From assembly GCA_017935365.1 (NCBI GenBank), contig JAGBHT010000027.1:62001-126000 (forward strand): 64,000 nt of DNA. The letters run 5' to 3'. Shown here in pieces: positions 17,992-27,263 of the stretch. Position 1 is the first letter of the stretch, and the number at the start of each line of letters is the position of its first letter. The notes beneath the pieces are model-generated. The model was given only the letters and a program-made list of their open reading frames with translations, was not told the origin of the DNA and made no database searches. This DNA comes from Ruminiclostridium sp. (lineage in GTDB: Bacteria; Bacillota; Clostridia; Oscillospirales; Ruminococcaceae). Position numbers and translations under genes: made by a program.

Positions 17992-18314
17992 CGCCGGTAA
18001 CGGAGGTTAAGCGGATCGCTAATCGTCAGAACGGCGAATCTGAAACGGCACATTGCCGCACGCCGGTAACGGAGGTTAAGCGGATCACTGATCGTCAGAA
18101 CGGCGAATCTGAAACGGCACATTGCCGCACGCCGGTAACGGAGGTTAAGCGGATCACTGATCGTCAGAACGGCGAATCTGAAACGGCACATTGCCGTCCG
18201 CCGGTAACGGAGGTTAAGCCGATCGCTAATCGTCAGAACGGCGAATCTGAAACGGCACATTGCCGTCCGCCGGTAACGGAGGTTAAGCTGATCACTGATC
18301 GTCAGAACGGCGAA
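17992..18314. repeat. Tandem repeat, 69-bp unit, about 4.7 copies
   Basis: The word GCCGGTAACGGAGGTTAAGC recurs at 17993, 18062, 18131, 18200 and 18269, an exact 69-base period, and the units are nearly identical except for a few substitutions. Each unit ends in a CGGCACATTGCCG hairpin. The fifth, partial unit contains the stop codon and last codons of the MATE gene. Because 69 is a multiple of three, the units form an open 23-residue periodic frame on the minus strand, but there is no evidence that it is translated. Confidence 0.95.
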
Positions 18315-19680
18315 CAGTCAGCGGCGACTCGCCGCCGCTCGCCGTAAAGGCTTTGCCTTTTCTTATGTAGTAATTGTAGAAGAACAGATCTACAACCAGC
18401 GCAAGCACCCAGCCTACAGGCCACGACAGCCATATTCCGTCCGAGCCGAAGAACGGAGAGAGGATATAGGCGAAAATAACACGCAATGCAAGGTCAAGAC
18501 AGGTGCTTATCATAAACGGCGTCATAACGCCGCAGCCTCTTACACCGCCGTCAATTACTATCTTTATGCAGACAAAGAAATAGAACGGGGAAACGATAGT
18601 CAGAAACTTACTGCCGGTTGCGATTATCTCGGCGTTAGCCTGCGTTGCAAACAGATTTACAAGCGTTCCGCCGAACAGAAGATAGCATACCGCAAACGGT
18701 ACTGCTATTACAAGACACATAAGCATACCCGACTTTACGCCTGTTTTTACACGGTCGGTCTTGTCTGCGCCTATGTTCTGTGCGCAGAAGTTCGACACGC
18801 TGTTTGAAAGCGTTGAGAAACAGGTCAGTGCGAAAGTGTTCAGTTTTATGGCAGACGCATAACCGCCTATTACCGATGAACCGAAGCTGTTTACAAGGCT
18901 CTGTACGAACAGATTTCCTACCGATACGAAACTGCTCTGTAATATTGACGGAACGGAAATGCGGCTTATCTGCTTAAGTGCGTCAGAAGAGAATATTTTA
19001 GGCTTTTCGGGAGTGTCGGACTGTATTTTTCCTACACGTCTTAAAAGTACGAAGAACGCCGCAACACCTGCCGCACCCTGAGCGGCAAAGGTAGCCCATG
19101 CAACGCCTGCGACGCCCATCTTGAATACTATTACAAACAACAGATCAAGCCCGATATTTCCAAGCGATGAAGCTATCAGGAAAAACAACGGTGTTTTAGA
19201 ATCACCGAGGGCAGTGAATATACCGGTGCAGGCATTATAGATAAAAAGGAACACAAGCCCCAGGACATATACCCTCAGATAAATATCGCTGTCCGCAAAT
19301 ATATCATCCGGTGTGCCGAGCAGCGTCAGCATCGGTGAACATAAGGCACAGCCTATCACGGTAAGCAATCCTGCTATTGCCGCAAACGAAACCAGCGCCG
19401 TGTTTATCGCCGTTTTCATATATGTATAGTTCTTTGAACCGAATAGTCGCGCAACAACGACCGACGCACCGACGCTTCCGCCTGTTGCCACTGCCATGAA
19501 TATCATTGTGACGGGGTAACTTGCGCCTATTGCACCCAGCGCCATATCGCTTACAAAGTTGCCTGCAATAACGCTGTCAACAATGTTATAAAGCTGTTGA
19601 AATGCAACGCTGAGCAGCATCGGCAGAGAGAATTTCAGCAGAACGGAAAAGGTCCTGCCTGTAGTCATATCGGTGACCAT
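18292..19680 (-). CDS. MATE-family multidrug/metabolite efflux transporter
   Basis: A 462-residue polytopic membrane protein with about 12 helices in two similar halves, typical of MatE/NorM-type cation-coupled exporters (N-terminal LLKFSLPMLLSVAFQQLYN and the second half ISVPSILQSSFVSVGN). Substrate unknown. The last codons (TVRRSDDQ stop) are encoded by the partial fifth copy of the 69-bp repeat, and the codons just before them form a GC-rich hairpin of the same repeat family, so the C-terminus appears to have been remodelled by repeat DNA. It lies 18 bases after the ADP-ribosylglycohydrolase gene. Confidence 0.93.
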   Translation of the reverse strand: MVTDMTTGRTFSVLLKFSLPMLLSVAFQQLYNIVDSVIAGNFVSDMALGAIGASYPVTMIFMAVATGGSVGASVVVARLFGSKNYTYMKTAINTALVSFAAIAGLLTVIGCALCSPMLTLLGTPDDIFADSDIYLRVYVLGLVFLFIYNACTGIFTALGDSKTPLFFLIASSLGNIGLDLLFVIVFKMGVAGVAWATFAAQGAAGVAAFFVLLRRVGKIQSDTPEKPKIFSSDALKQISRISVPSILQSSFVSVGNLFVQSLVNSFGSSVIGGYASAIKLNTFALTCFSTLSNSVSNFCAQNIGADKTDRVKTGVKSGMLMCLVIAVPFAVCYLLFGGTLVNLFATQANAEIIATGSKFLTIVSPFYFFVCIKIVIDGGVRGCGVMTPFMISTCLDLALRVIFAYILSPFFGSDGIWLSWPVGWVLALVVDLFFYNYYIRKGKAFTASGGESPLTVRRSDDQ

Positions 19681-19698
19681 TCTTTTATAATCGCTTCC

Positions 19699-20781
19699 TT
19701 ATCTTTTCATAAAACCTTTTGGAGCGGCTTTTGTCAGCCTTGCGGCATAGTCCTTTACCATATCCGCAAATTGCAGTTTCTTTACAAATCCGGAGGGAAT
19801 TTCGGAATATCCGAGCAGTGCGCCTTTCAGCGCGCCCGCAATAAATGCGCATATATCGCTGATACCGTCCTGGTTTGCGGCAAGCTGTACTGCGCTGAGA
19901 TAGTCATAATGCACGCAGGCACAGTATACGCCGATAGCAAGGGCTGAATCCGCCGTACTGCCGTTTCCGAGTTCGGCGACGTCGGTAAGCGGAGAGGTCG
20001 TTTCGTCAAGCAGAGCGAGCGCCTTGTCAAGCGCCGCAAAGCAGTCTTCAAAGCCGTCGTGATCTTTAAGTATTTTCATTGTACCCAGAACAGACTGTTC
20101 GATCGAATTTCCCTTGCAGATGAAAGCTATAATTGAGGAAAGACAGCCTGTTGCAAGATATGCTGTCGGGTGCGAATGGGTTATAGCGCCGAGGTCACAG
20201 CCTGTTGTGAATGCACGCGCGGGGTCACTGTAAAAATAAAGTCCTGTCGGTACGGCTCTGGGCAGACAGTCGAACAGCTTGTTTGCGTTTATGGGCCGTC
20301 TTATTCTGCCGTATGTGTGTTCCGACTTTATGCCGGCAATGGTTTGTACCAGTTGTTTTGTCGGGTTGCGCTTTTTTGCGAGAGCGGGAATGCCGAGCAG
20401 GTCGCACGGAAATCCTGTTTCGTTTTCGTCAAGTATCCATTGCAGTTCTACCGACGACGTACCGCCTGTCTGTGTGTACAGCCATTGCTGGAGCGCCAGG
20501 AAAACATAATCTGCCGGGTCGGCTTCATTTGTTCTAAGACCTGCCGCGTCAGCCCACAAAAGACCGTGAGCGGTGAAGAGCATAGTCTGCGTTTCGTCCG
20601 ATATGCGGGCGTATTTCTGGTGCTTTTCCGGCTTCAGCTTGAGTATGCCTTTCTTGCCGTAGATATCCTTTATCTGACTTCTGGTTATCGTCTTTACGAG
20701 CGAACCGAGCGCATCGCCTGCGGCGGCACCGACCAGACAGCCTGAAAATCTTTCTTTCTTGTACAATTTCTTATTTGCCAT
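19699..20781 (-). CDS. ADP-ribosylglycohydrolase (DraG-like) family protein
   Basis: A 360-residue cytosolic protein of the all-alpha DraG/ARH fold, whose members remove ADP-ribose from proteins or small molecules using two magnesium ions. The start GCLVGAAAGDALG, the DETQTML segment (family SDDTQMT) and ITHSHPTAYLA are well matched. The C-terminal metal motif usually GGDTDT is altered to NQDGISD, keeping acidic residues but not the exact pattern, so metal binding may differ. The gene is downstream of a repeat element and probably co-transcribed with the MATE gene. Confidence 0.82.
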   Translation of the reverse strand: MANKKLYKKERFSGCLVGAAAGDALGSLVKTITRSQIKDIYGKKGILKLKPEKHQKYARISDETQTMLFTAHGLLWADAAGLRTNEADPADYVFLALQQWLYTQTGGTSSVELQWILDENETGFPCDLLGIPALAKKRNPTKQLVQTIAGIKSEHTYGRIRRPINANKLFDCLPRAVPTGLYFYSDPARAFTTGCDLGAITHSHPTAYLATGCLSSIIAFICKGNSIEQSVLGTMKILKDHDGFEDCFAALDKALALLDETTSPLTDVAELGNGSTADSALAIGVYCACVHYDYLSAVQLAANQDGISDICAFIAGALKGALLGYSEIPSGFVKKLQFADMVKDYAARLTKAAPKGFMKR

Positions 20782-20859
20782 AAGTTAATACTCCGTATTC
20801 CGACCTTCTGAAATGTTTGTGCCTGATGTGGCATTTAGTAACGGTCGGGTATAAATGAT

Positions 20860-21068
20860 AGTTATATTTATAACGCAGCTTGTAGAAAAAGTCTGCTTTT
20901 GAAATAAACTTCGGATTTATTATCCCTATCCCCCTTGCCCCATTTCCCCGGGAAAGGGGGATAAATACGGGGACTGGCGTCCCTGCGACCTGCCTTGGGG
21001 CTTCGCCCCAAACCCCTTTTTAAAAAGTTATATAGGTTTTTTCGACAGACTGAGTTATATTTATAACG
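20860..21068. mobile_element. MITE-like element (copy A), with 16-bp target duplication
   Basis: The element proper is 20876-21052 (177 bp). It begins CAGCTTGTAGAAAAAGTCT and ends AGGTTTTTTCGACAGACTG, which are imperfect inverted repeats. The interior is GC-rich and folds into stems (for example TTGGGGCTTCGCCCCAA). An exact direct repeat, AGTTATATTTATAACG, flanks it at 20860-20875 and 21053-21068, as a target-site duplication would; the duplicated sequence is itself an inverted repeat. No coding capacity. It fills most of the 20782-21080 gap. Confidence 0.8.
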
Positions 21069-21080
21069 CTGTACTGCGTT

Positions 21081-22199
21081 TTATTCACATGTCTGCATCT
21101 TCCTGTAGCTTATCATCAGGTCTACAAATCTGCCGTAAGACTTCTTTCCGTCAGACTGTCCCTGCGATTTGAGATAAGTATCATTGACGCTTGTTGCCAC
21201 AGTGGCAACGGGGGTTTCGTACTGCTTCCAGTATGCGCTGTTGGCGCTGAGCTCCGCTATTACTTTCTCGTCGGCATAGCTCATAAGCTCGTTGTAGATA
21301 TCCGCGCCTGCTGCCGAATAAAGCGCATTTGCGGCATAGATAAGAGCGTATACCCAGCCTGCGTATTGCAGATACACGTTATCCGAGCCTGTGCAGGCAA
21401 GATAAGCGATAAAATTTGCCTCGTCCTCACGCATAAAGCCTTTCAGATGTGACAGTTCGTGGCACACCGTAAACGGCTTTGCAAAGTCGGGAGCGACTGA
21501 ATTGTAGTTGGCTTCTATCGTAAACGGCGTGTACATTCCGAGTATCTTCATATAAGACATACCCTCGGACGCAATCACCGCCTTTGCGTTCGGGTAAAAG
21601 CCGGACAGGCTGTCGTACTTTTCACCGAGCAGGTCCATTGCCTTTTTGCACTCTTCGTCAAGGTTTATTTTCCTGTCAAGGTCTACCGTCAGCGTTTCAT
21701 CGGTTTCTATTTTCTGAGCCGCGTCATTTGCGTTTTTAAGAATATATACGCAAAGGTCGGCAAGCTCCTGCGCCGTGTAGGTTTCAACGGTAAATCCGCT
21801 GACCGAGGAAAACGGCGTTCTGTTGTAGTTTATCCCGCAGAAAAGCGTAAATACAAAGAATACGCTTACCGCAAAGTTCAGCACAACGGCGAGTACCTTC
21901 GTCATAAGCTGTTTTCGCTTGCCTTTGCCTTTGATAAATCGGACAACGGTAAAGACTACACCTACAGCGGCAAGGATGATCACCGTGTACAGCAGTATTT
22001 CACACAGCGAGAAAGGCAGTACGGAAGAGATCCGCCCAACAGTGCCGACAAAAAACGGATATATATTTGTGCTGTACCATTCGGCAAACCCGGTCGTATT
22101 TTTTGCAAGCAGAGTAAGTATAAGCGACACGGCGAACGCCGGCACTGTGTAATACAGCCACTTTGGGATTTTTGTAAATACGGATTTTGGTTTTGCCAT
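21081..22199 (-). CDS. DUF3810 membrane protein, metalloprotease-like
   Basis: A 372-residue protein with about three transmembrane helices in the first 120 residues followed by a soluble domain. The segment CHELSHLKGF followed by REDEANFIAYL is the conserved DUF3810 block and has the HExxH zinc-protease pattern with a downstream Glu, so a membrane-bound metallopeptidase is plausible but unproven. It is followed on the same strand by no gene until the repeat element, and is preceded by a WYL regulator 26 bases upstream. Confidence 0.8.
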   Translation of the reverse strand: MAKPKSVFTKIPKWLYYTVPAFAVSLILTLLAKNTTGFAEWYSTNIYPFFVGTVGRISSVLPFSLCEILLYTVIILAAVGVVFTVVRFIKGKGKRKQLMTKVLAVVLNFAVSVFFVFTLFCGINYNRTPFSSVSGFTVETYTAQELADLCVYILKNANDAAQKIETDETLTVDLDRKINLDEECKKAMDLLGEKYDSLSGFYPNAKAVIASEGMSYMKILGMYTPFTIEANYNSVAPDFAKPFTVCHELSHLKGFMREDEANFIAYLACTGSDNVYLQYAGWVYALIYAANALYSAAGADIYNELMSYADEKVIAELSANSAYWKQYETPVATVATSVNDTYLKSQGQSDGKKSYGRFVDLMISYRKMQTCE

Positions 22200-22225
22200 A
22201 TGCGTACATCTTTCTTAGCGCCGGC

Positions 22226-23200
22226 TCAGTACAGGTTTCTTACCTTGTCGAGATAGCCGGTAAATTCTTTTCTCAAAGTCAGCGGTTCAAGAATTTCGGC
22301 GTTTGCTCCGAGCTGGAACAGCCAGCCGAAAAAGGTCGGGCTGACGTTGATATCCTTCGATATGTAAAAATGATTTTCATCGAGCTTGTGCATTGTTATG
22401 TCCGAGCCGAACTTATCCATGACAACGCTTGTAAGCGAGTTGTCAAAGCTGAGCTTTGCCCTTACGGTTCCACTTCCTGCGAACATACCGAATATCCTGC
22501 GGGTGTATTCCGCAAGGTTGAAGTCCTTTGCGGGAACGGCAGGATCATCGGAAACCTCAACGTCTTCCATACGGTCAACACGGAAGTTCGATATAGCGTT
22601 ATACTTTTCGTAGTAGCCTATGCAGTAGTAGTTTTCATCTTCCCACGCAAGCGAGTACGGCGACATTACATACCGTCCGCCCGAAGTCTTGTAGACTTTT
22701 TTCTTTTTAATGTCATATCTGAAGTAGTGGAAGGTGATTTTCTTCTGCTGTTTTATCGCCTCGTGTATTTTGTTGATATTATAGTATATCTTGCGGTTTT
22801 CCGTCTTTACACGGTTAGCGACGATCACGCTCCTTTGCAGTTCGCGCGCCTTGAAATTACTGGTGAGATGCGATATTTTCTCGACCAGTTCTCTTGACTT
22901 GTCCTCGGTTATAAACTTTGAGCAAGCTGCCGCGTCGGCAAGCAACTGAAGCTCTTCAAACTGGAATTTGTCTGTTCCGAGATAATAGCTTCCTACCTTG
23001 TCCGAGCAGATATCCATATCCATTACTTCGCGCAGAAGCTCTATATCATCATAGATAGCTTTGCGCTCCGCCTTTATGCCTACCTTTTCAAGTCCGGATA
23101 TTATATCCTTTACGGTAAGCGGGTGTTGTTCGTCCGACTCTTCGCGGAACATTTTTTCCAGATATAACAGTTTCGGTTTCTGATTTGATGAACGCGGCAT
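22226..23200 (-). CDS. WYL-domain transcriptional regulator
   Basis: A 324-residue protein with an N-terminal DeoR-like helix-turn-helix (about residues 1-70, LTVKDIISGLEKVGIKAERKAIYDD as two adjoining parts), a WYL ligand-sensing domain in the middle (KKITFHYFRY, YVMSPYSLAWEDENYY) and a C-terminal WCX extension. Such YafY-type regulators control varied genes in response to nucleotides or other small ligands. Its target cannot be told; the neighbouring membrane-protein genes are the simplest candidates. Ribosome binding site GGAAAGGAAA. Confidence 0.9.
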   Translation of the reverse strand: MPRSSNQKPKLLYLEKMFREESDEQHPLTVKDIISGLEKVGIKAERKAIYDDIELLREVMDMDICSDKVGSYYLGTDKFQFEELQLLADAAACSKFITEDKSRELVEKISHLTSNFKARELQRSVIVANRVKTENRKIYYNINKIHEAIKQQKKITFHYFRYDIKKKKVYKTSGGRYVMSPYSLAWEDENYYCIGYYEKYNAISNFRVDRMEDVEVSDDPAVPAKDFNLAEYTRRIFGMFAGSGTVRAKLSFDNSLTSVVMDKFGSDITMHKLDENHFYISKDINVSPTFFGWLFQLGANAEILEPLTLRKEFTGYLDKVRNLY

Positions 23201-23215
23201 AGTACATTTCCTTTC

Positions 23216-23620
23216 CTATTCATGCTTTATCTGAATTATTACCGACAGCACAAGCACCGCCGCTATAAGAGCGGAGATGATGACGGTAAAAATATTGAAC
23301 GTCTGTATCAGATACGGAATGAGCGACATTGCAAGAGCTATTGCCGACAGAACGGTTATAGGCGTCTGGCGCTTCTTACCGAAGAATATCCACAGCAACG
23401 AAAGCATAGCCGTTATTGTTGTCAGCACTGCGCATATCATATAGTTGAACATTGCGTATCCCATAGGGGTAACATCAAAATATGAATAGCTTTCAAACCT
23501 GAAAGCGACGACGCCGTTATCAGCAACCAGTCCGTATCTGAGTACTGCGCCGAGCGGCAACAGTTCCATAATTATTGCCGCAATGCAGGCAATAAGCCGT
23601 GCAACACCGAGTTTTTTCAT
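23216..23620 (-). CDS. Small four-helix membrane protein of unknown function
   Basis: A 134-residue protein with four predicted transmembrane helices and little soluble sequence. I do not recognise a family. It is 15 bases upstream of the WYL regulator gene and downstream of a hairpin (23637-23664) that separates it from the alpha-galactosidase gene. The ATG has AAGGTG upstream. Confidence 0.7.
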   Translation of the reverse strand: MKKLGVARLIACIAAIIMELLPLGAVLRYGLVADNGVVAFRFESYSYFDVTPMGYAMFNYMICAVLTTITAMLSLLWIFFGKKRQTPITVLSAIALAMSLIPYLIQTFNIFTVIISALIAAVLVLSVIIQIKHE

Positions 23621-23636
23621 AATATTTCACCTTAAA

Positions 23637-23664
23637 TATCGGTATGGGTCACCCCATACCGATA
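23637..23664. terminator. Hairpin between the alpha-galactosidase and small membrane protein genes
   Basis: TATCGGTATGGG (23637-23648) pairs with CCCATACCGATA (23653-23664). On the minus strand it directly follows the alpha-galactosidase stop codon and precedes the next ribosome binding site; the T-run is weak, so it could be a partial terminator or an mRNA stabiliser. Confidence 0.6.
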
Positions 23665-23670
23665 AATGTT

Positions 23671-25863
23671 TTACTTCACCTTGACAAAATGTGCGATGAA
23701 CGATCTGAAATCGCCCCACAGTGACGGAATGTCAAATCCGCTGTTCATCAGAAGCTCTGCGGAATATACCTTTCCCGTCTGCTCGTGCTTATAATAGCAA
23801 CCCTTTTCAAGACCTTTCAGCTTTACTCTGTGCAGGAACACGCTGGGTTCTTTGAGAACCTGTACATATTCGAGTAGGGTTTCACTCTTGTCCTTTGCGA
23901 CAAACTGCCAAGCGTCAAAACGGTCGTTTGCGAAAGGATCGCCGATTCTATAGTAATCGCCTGTTCTTACAAGCGGATTGTACTTGTTGAATTCCGCGAT
24001 CTGTTCCTTGATCGCGTACTTGTCATCGTCGGAAATTTTTGTAACATCAAGCTCATAGCCGAATGTACCCGACATAGCAACGTGTCCTCTTGTTTCAAAA
24101 GGAGTGATTCTGCCTACACAATGGTTCGGGCTGTCGGAAACGTGTGCGCCGAAGCATGAGCAGGGGTAGCACATAGATGTACCGTACTGTATCTTAAGTC
24201 TTTCGATAGCGTCTGTATCGTCGCTTGTCCATATCTGAGGTGAGTAGTACAGCATACCTGCGTCAAAACGTGAACCGCCGCCCGCGCAGTTTTCAAGTAA
24301 CAGGTCGGGGAAGTCAGTCAGCAGTCTTTCCTGCATCTCATATACGCCGAGGACATATCTGTGCCATATCTCACGCTGTCTTTCGGGAGGGAATACCTCG
24401 TTGCCGACTTCGCTCAGCTGTCTGTTCATATCCCACTTTACATATTCGATGTTGGCACTTGAAAGTATAGCCTTCATCTGATCATATATATAGTCGCGGA
24501 CTTCTTTTCTTGAGAAGTCGAGTACGAGCTGGCTTCTTACGGTCGTGCGGTGTCTGCCGGGAATGTGTATGCACCAATCCTGATGCTCGGCATAAAGCTT
24601 GCTGTCGGGGCTTATCATCTCAGGCTCGAACCATATACCGAACTTAAGACCTATCTTGTTGACCTCGTCTACAAGGTGCTTAAGACCGCCCTTTATCTTA
24701 TCCTCATTTACAAACCAGTCGCCGAGAGAAGATTTGTCATCGTTTCTGTGACCGAACCAGCCATCGTCCATAACGAGCATTTCAATTCCGGCTTTCTTGG
24801 CTTCTCTTGCTATATCAAGGAGCTTGTCTGTGTCAAAGTTGAAGTAGGTCGCTTCCCAGTTATTTATAAGTATAGGACGGCGCAGATCCTTCCACTTACC
24901 TCTGATGAGGTTGTTTCTCATTACATCGTGGAAATTTCTTGACATCTGACCCAGACCCTCGCCCGAATAAGTCATAATGACCTCGGGTGCCTGGAAATCC
25001 TCGCCCGGCTCTAAGTGCCATGAGAAGTCATACGGATTTATACCGAGGAGCGCTCTTGTCTTTTCGTACTGACCTACCTCCACCATTCCGAGGAATGAGC
25101 CTGAGTAAACCAGTGCAAAGCCGTAAGCTTCGCCGAAATCTTCTGTTGCGGTATGGTCGCACAGAGCAAAGAAGTTATTGTGAGCGTGGCTTGTCGCACC
25201 TCTGTTTGAATCAATCGACTGCTTGCCGAAACGGATAGGGAAGCGCTGTACATGACGCTCTCTTGCCCATGTTCCGTGCAGGGTTATCATATCATAGTCC
25301 ATTCTGTCAAGGTCAAGGCTCATGGATATGATACGGCGCAGGTCGATAGCGGCAAGACCGTTGTTCTCGACCTTTACGCTTCTTGTGATAACGTCAAATT
25401 TCGGGAATACGCTGTACATAAGCGTAATATCAAGTCCGCTGTGAGGATCGTAGCAGAACACCTCAAGCGTCTGAGCTTCATCATCTGTTGCATATGTTGC
25501 AGGAAGTCCCTTTAATTTCGGCTTGCCGTTTGAAATTCTGTAATCCTTGTAGTAGCATTCACAGGCGGACATACCGTTTATGTCCATTACCTGCATTGCA
25601 GGTTCTCTGAAATCCGCAACGCCCGATGTCGGGAACTCGATAGGTGCGCAGTCAAAGCTGTGAGGTCCCATAGCGTCATGTACGGCGGGAACAAAAGGTT
25701 CGTCGTTCGGTATACGTAGCATATGGGTTATATTCGTTTCGGGAATATAACCGCCGTAGTACAGATGAAGCAGGTTTCTGCTGTCTGTGATATGGAATGC
25801 GTAGCTTGATTTTTCGGTATCGAGTTTGAATACACGCTTGTTTTCGTCAAATACAATAGACAT
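23671..25863 (-). CDS. Alpha-galactosidase, glycoside hydrolase family 36
   Basis: A 730-residue cytosolic enzyme (no signal peptide) hydrolysing terminal alpha-galactose from raffinose-type oligosaccharides. It has the GH36 N-terminal beta-supersandwich and the central TIM barrel with the nucleophile motif KWDMNR, the substrate-binding GIWFEPEM segment and the acid/base region ENCAGGGSRFD followed by QIWTSDDTD. The ATG at 25861-25863 has AAAGGA 8-9 bases upstream; a longer in-frame reading starting at 25914 would begin between the promoter and this ribosome binding site and is less likely. A consensus-like promoter lies at 25917-25945. Confidence 0.94.
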   Translation of the reverse strand: MSIVFDENKRVFKLDTEKSSYAFHITDSRNLLHLYYGGYIPETNITHMLRIPNDEPFVPAVHDAMGPHSFDCAPIEFPTSGVADFREPAMQVMDINGMSACECYYKDYRISNGKPKLKGLPATYATDDEAQTLEVFCYDPHSGLDITLMYSVFPKFDVITRSVKVENNGLAAIDLRRIISMSLDLDRMDYDMITLHGTWARERHVQRFPIRFGKQSIDSNRGATSHAHNNFFALCDHTATEDFGEAYGFALVYSGSFLGMVEVGQYEKTRALLGINPYDFSWHLEPGEDFQAPEVIMTYSGEGLGQMSRNFHDVMRNNLIRGKWKDLRRPILINNWEATYFNFDTDKLLDIAREAKKAGIEMLVMDDGWFGHRNDDKSSLGDWFVNEDKIKGGLKHLVDEVNKIGLKFGIWFEPEMISPDSKLYAEHQDWCIHIPGRHRTTVRSQLVLDFSRKEVRDYIYDQMKAILSSANIEYVKWDMNRQLSEVGNEVFPPERQREIWHRYVLGVYEMQERLLTDFPDLLLENCAGGGSRFDAGMLYYSPQIWTSDDTDAIERLKIQYGTSMCYPCSCFGAHVSDSPNHCVGRITPFETRGHVAMSGTFGYELDVTKISDDDKYAIKEQIAEFNKYNPLVRTGDYYRIGDPFANDRFDAWQFVAKDKSETLLEYVQVLKEPSVFLHRVKLKGLEKGCYYKHEQTGKVYSAELLMNSGFDIPSLWGDFRSFIAHFVKVK

Positions 25864-25916
25864 AAATTTTTCGTCCTTTAAATTATTCGGGATACGACAA
25901 GTTCCCATATACAATT

Positions 25917-25945
25917 AATATAACATATTTCCCGGCTTTTCTCAA
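25917..25945 (-). promoter_or_regulatory. Promoter of the alpha-galactosidase gene
   Basis: On the minus strand TTGAGA (25940-25945) and TATATT (25917-25922) are separated by 17 bases, about 55 bases before the chosen start codon. The 25864-26241 interval is an AT-rich divergent regulatory region with no gene. Confidence 0.65.
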
Positions 25946-26149
25946 TCCTTTTAAGTAAAATTTTAAGCAGTTTTCATTTTTCTTCTATACGGACATGTAA
26001 ATAAAACACGAGCTTCATTCTGCAATTTTGACCAAAAAAACACAACTAATTTCTTAGTTAACCTCAAATTTAGCTAATTTAAGTTCGTTATGCCGTGTAA
26101 TGCCGTTAGTTTCAATAAATTTTCACATACATTTTAGGCATAATGCACA

Positions 26150-26178
26150 TTGACTTTAAAAAAACGAAATGTTAAAAT
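26150..26178 (+). promoter_or_regulatory. Promoter of the anchored surface protein gene
   Basis: TTGACT (26150-26155), a 17-base spacer and TAAAAT (26173-26178). A GGAGGA ribosome binding site follows at about 26228. The layout closely matches the promoter of the next gene at 27264-27292. Confidence 0.75.
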
Positions 26179-26241
26179 AGGTGTGTAAAGTTACATAAGT
26201 ATGTAACATAACGAAAAAAGTTTTATAGGAGGATTTTTCCA

Positions 26242-27138
26242 ATGAAGTTAAGAAAGATCATGACAGGTATCGTAGCTTCTTCACTCGCAGTTAGCACATT
26301 AGCTATCGCAGCAAGTGCAGGCTGCCTTAAGAAAGTAACAGAAGAAGACGGCAAGTCAGCAGGCCTTTCATCAGGCTCTGATTCATGGCTCGTTCAGGTT
26401 TACAACGAAGGTAACCCCGACGAAGGCAAGCCCGCTACAAAGTACGATATCGACTACTCAAAGGTAACAGGCGCAAGATTCACAGTTACAGTTCCCGAGA
26501 CAGATGCTGACGGTATGGACGGCAACCGTGACTTCTGGGATGGCGCTACAGGCGGCGGTGTTGTTCTTTCAATCAACGGTGGCGACATTCAGCAGGGTAC
26601 AGACGCTTGGGATACATACAACTGGCCCAGCAAGCAGTACTGGGGAGTTACAGATGAAGCTCTCGAGATCGCTACAGACCCCAACACTAACGATGATGAC
26701 GCTTCAAACGATAAGGATCTGAGCTACGAGAAGATCGGCGATTACACATACCAGCTGACAGCTAACGGCTTTGAAAACCCCATCGCTAACGGTACAGCTC
26801 AGACAATCGGCTGCATGCAGATCGCACTCCAGGAATGGGGTTCAACAGTTGCTAACCTCGAAGTTGTTAAGTGTGAAGTTCTCGACGCTGACGGCAATGC
26901 ACTTATCACATTCGACGGTCTCGGCAATGTAGTTGACGGTGGCTCAGCTCCCGCTGACACAGAGGCTCCCGCTGATACAGAAGCTCCTGCTGATACAGAA
27001 GCTCCCGCTACAGATGCTCCTACAACAGGCGATTCTACAAAGCCCAGCACAAACACAGGTGTTGAGAGCGTTGCAGTAGTAGCAGGCGTTGCAGTTCTCG
27101 CTACAGGCGCTGTTATCGTTGCTAAGAAGAGAAAGTAA
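26242..27138 (+). CDS. Exported, C-terminally anchored surface protein of unknown function
   Basis: A 298-residue protein with a signal peptide (about residues 1-26), an acidic beta-rich body rich in Asp, Gly, Trp and Asn, a linker with three PADTEA repeats, and a C-terminal tail made of a short STNTG segment, a hydrophobic helix and KKRK. The tail resembles a sortase-type sorting signal, but no canonical LPXTG is present, so it may instead be a simple membrane anchor. Codon choice is strongly biased (ACA, GCT, AAC, TTC) relative to many neighbours, suggesting high expression. It has its own promoter and a strong terminator. The ligand is unknown; a glycan-binding role is only a guess. Confidence 0.8.
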   Translation: MKLRKIMTGIVASSLAVSTLAIAASAGCLKKVTEEDGKSAGLSSGSDSWLVQVYNEGNPDEGKPATKYDIDYSKVTGARFTVTVPETDADGMDGNRDFWDGATGGGVVLSINGGDIQQGTDAWDTYNWPSKQYWGVTDEALEIATDPNTNDDDASNDKDLSYEKIGDYTYQLTANGFENPIANGTAQTIGCMQIALQEWGSTVANLEVVKCEVLDADGNALITFDGLGNVVDGGSAPADTEAPADTEAPADTEAPATDAPTTGDSTKPSTNTGVESVAVVAGVAVLATGAVIVAKKRK

Positions 27139-27174
27139 TTTCGGCTTTAAGCAATAAGCGTAAATAAGCAATTT

Positions 27175-27206
27175 ATCCCCCGCAGGTTTCTGCGGGGGAT
27201 TTTGTT
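27175..27206 (+). terminator. Intrinsic terminator of the surface protein gene
   Basis: ATCCCCCGCAG (27175-27185) pairs with CTGCGGGGGAT (27190-27200) around a GTTT loop, followed by TTTTGTT. Confidence 0.9.
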
Positions 27207-27263
27207 GTATCGGCAATATATAACAAAAAGCCGAATATAACAGAAAAAATGTTAAAATTTCAG

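Noticed and set aside
17985..18260. Open 91-residue frame made of four 23-residue repeats on the minus strand
   Set aside because: It exists only because the 69-bp DNA repeat is a multiple of three; there is no ribosome binding site, and composition is Arg-rich and unlike a real protein.
17992..18314. Possible CRISPR array
   Set aside because: The whole 69-base unit is repeated with no unique spacers between short repeats, and no cas genes are present.
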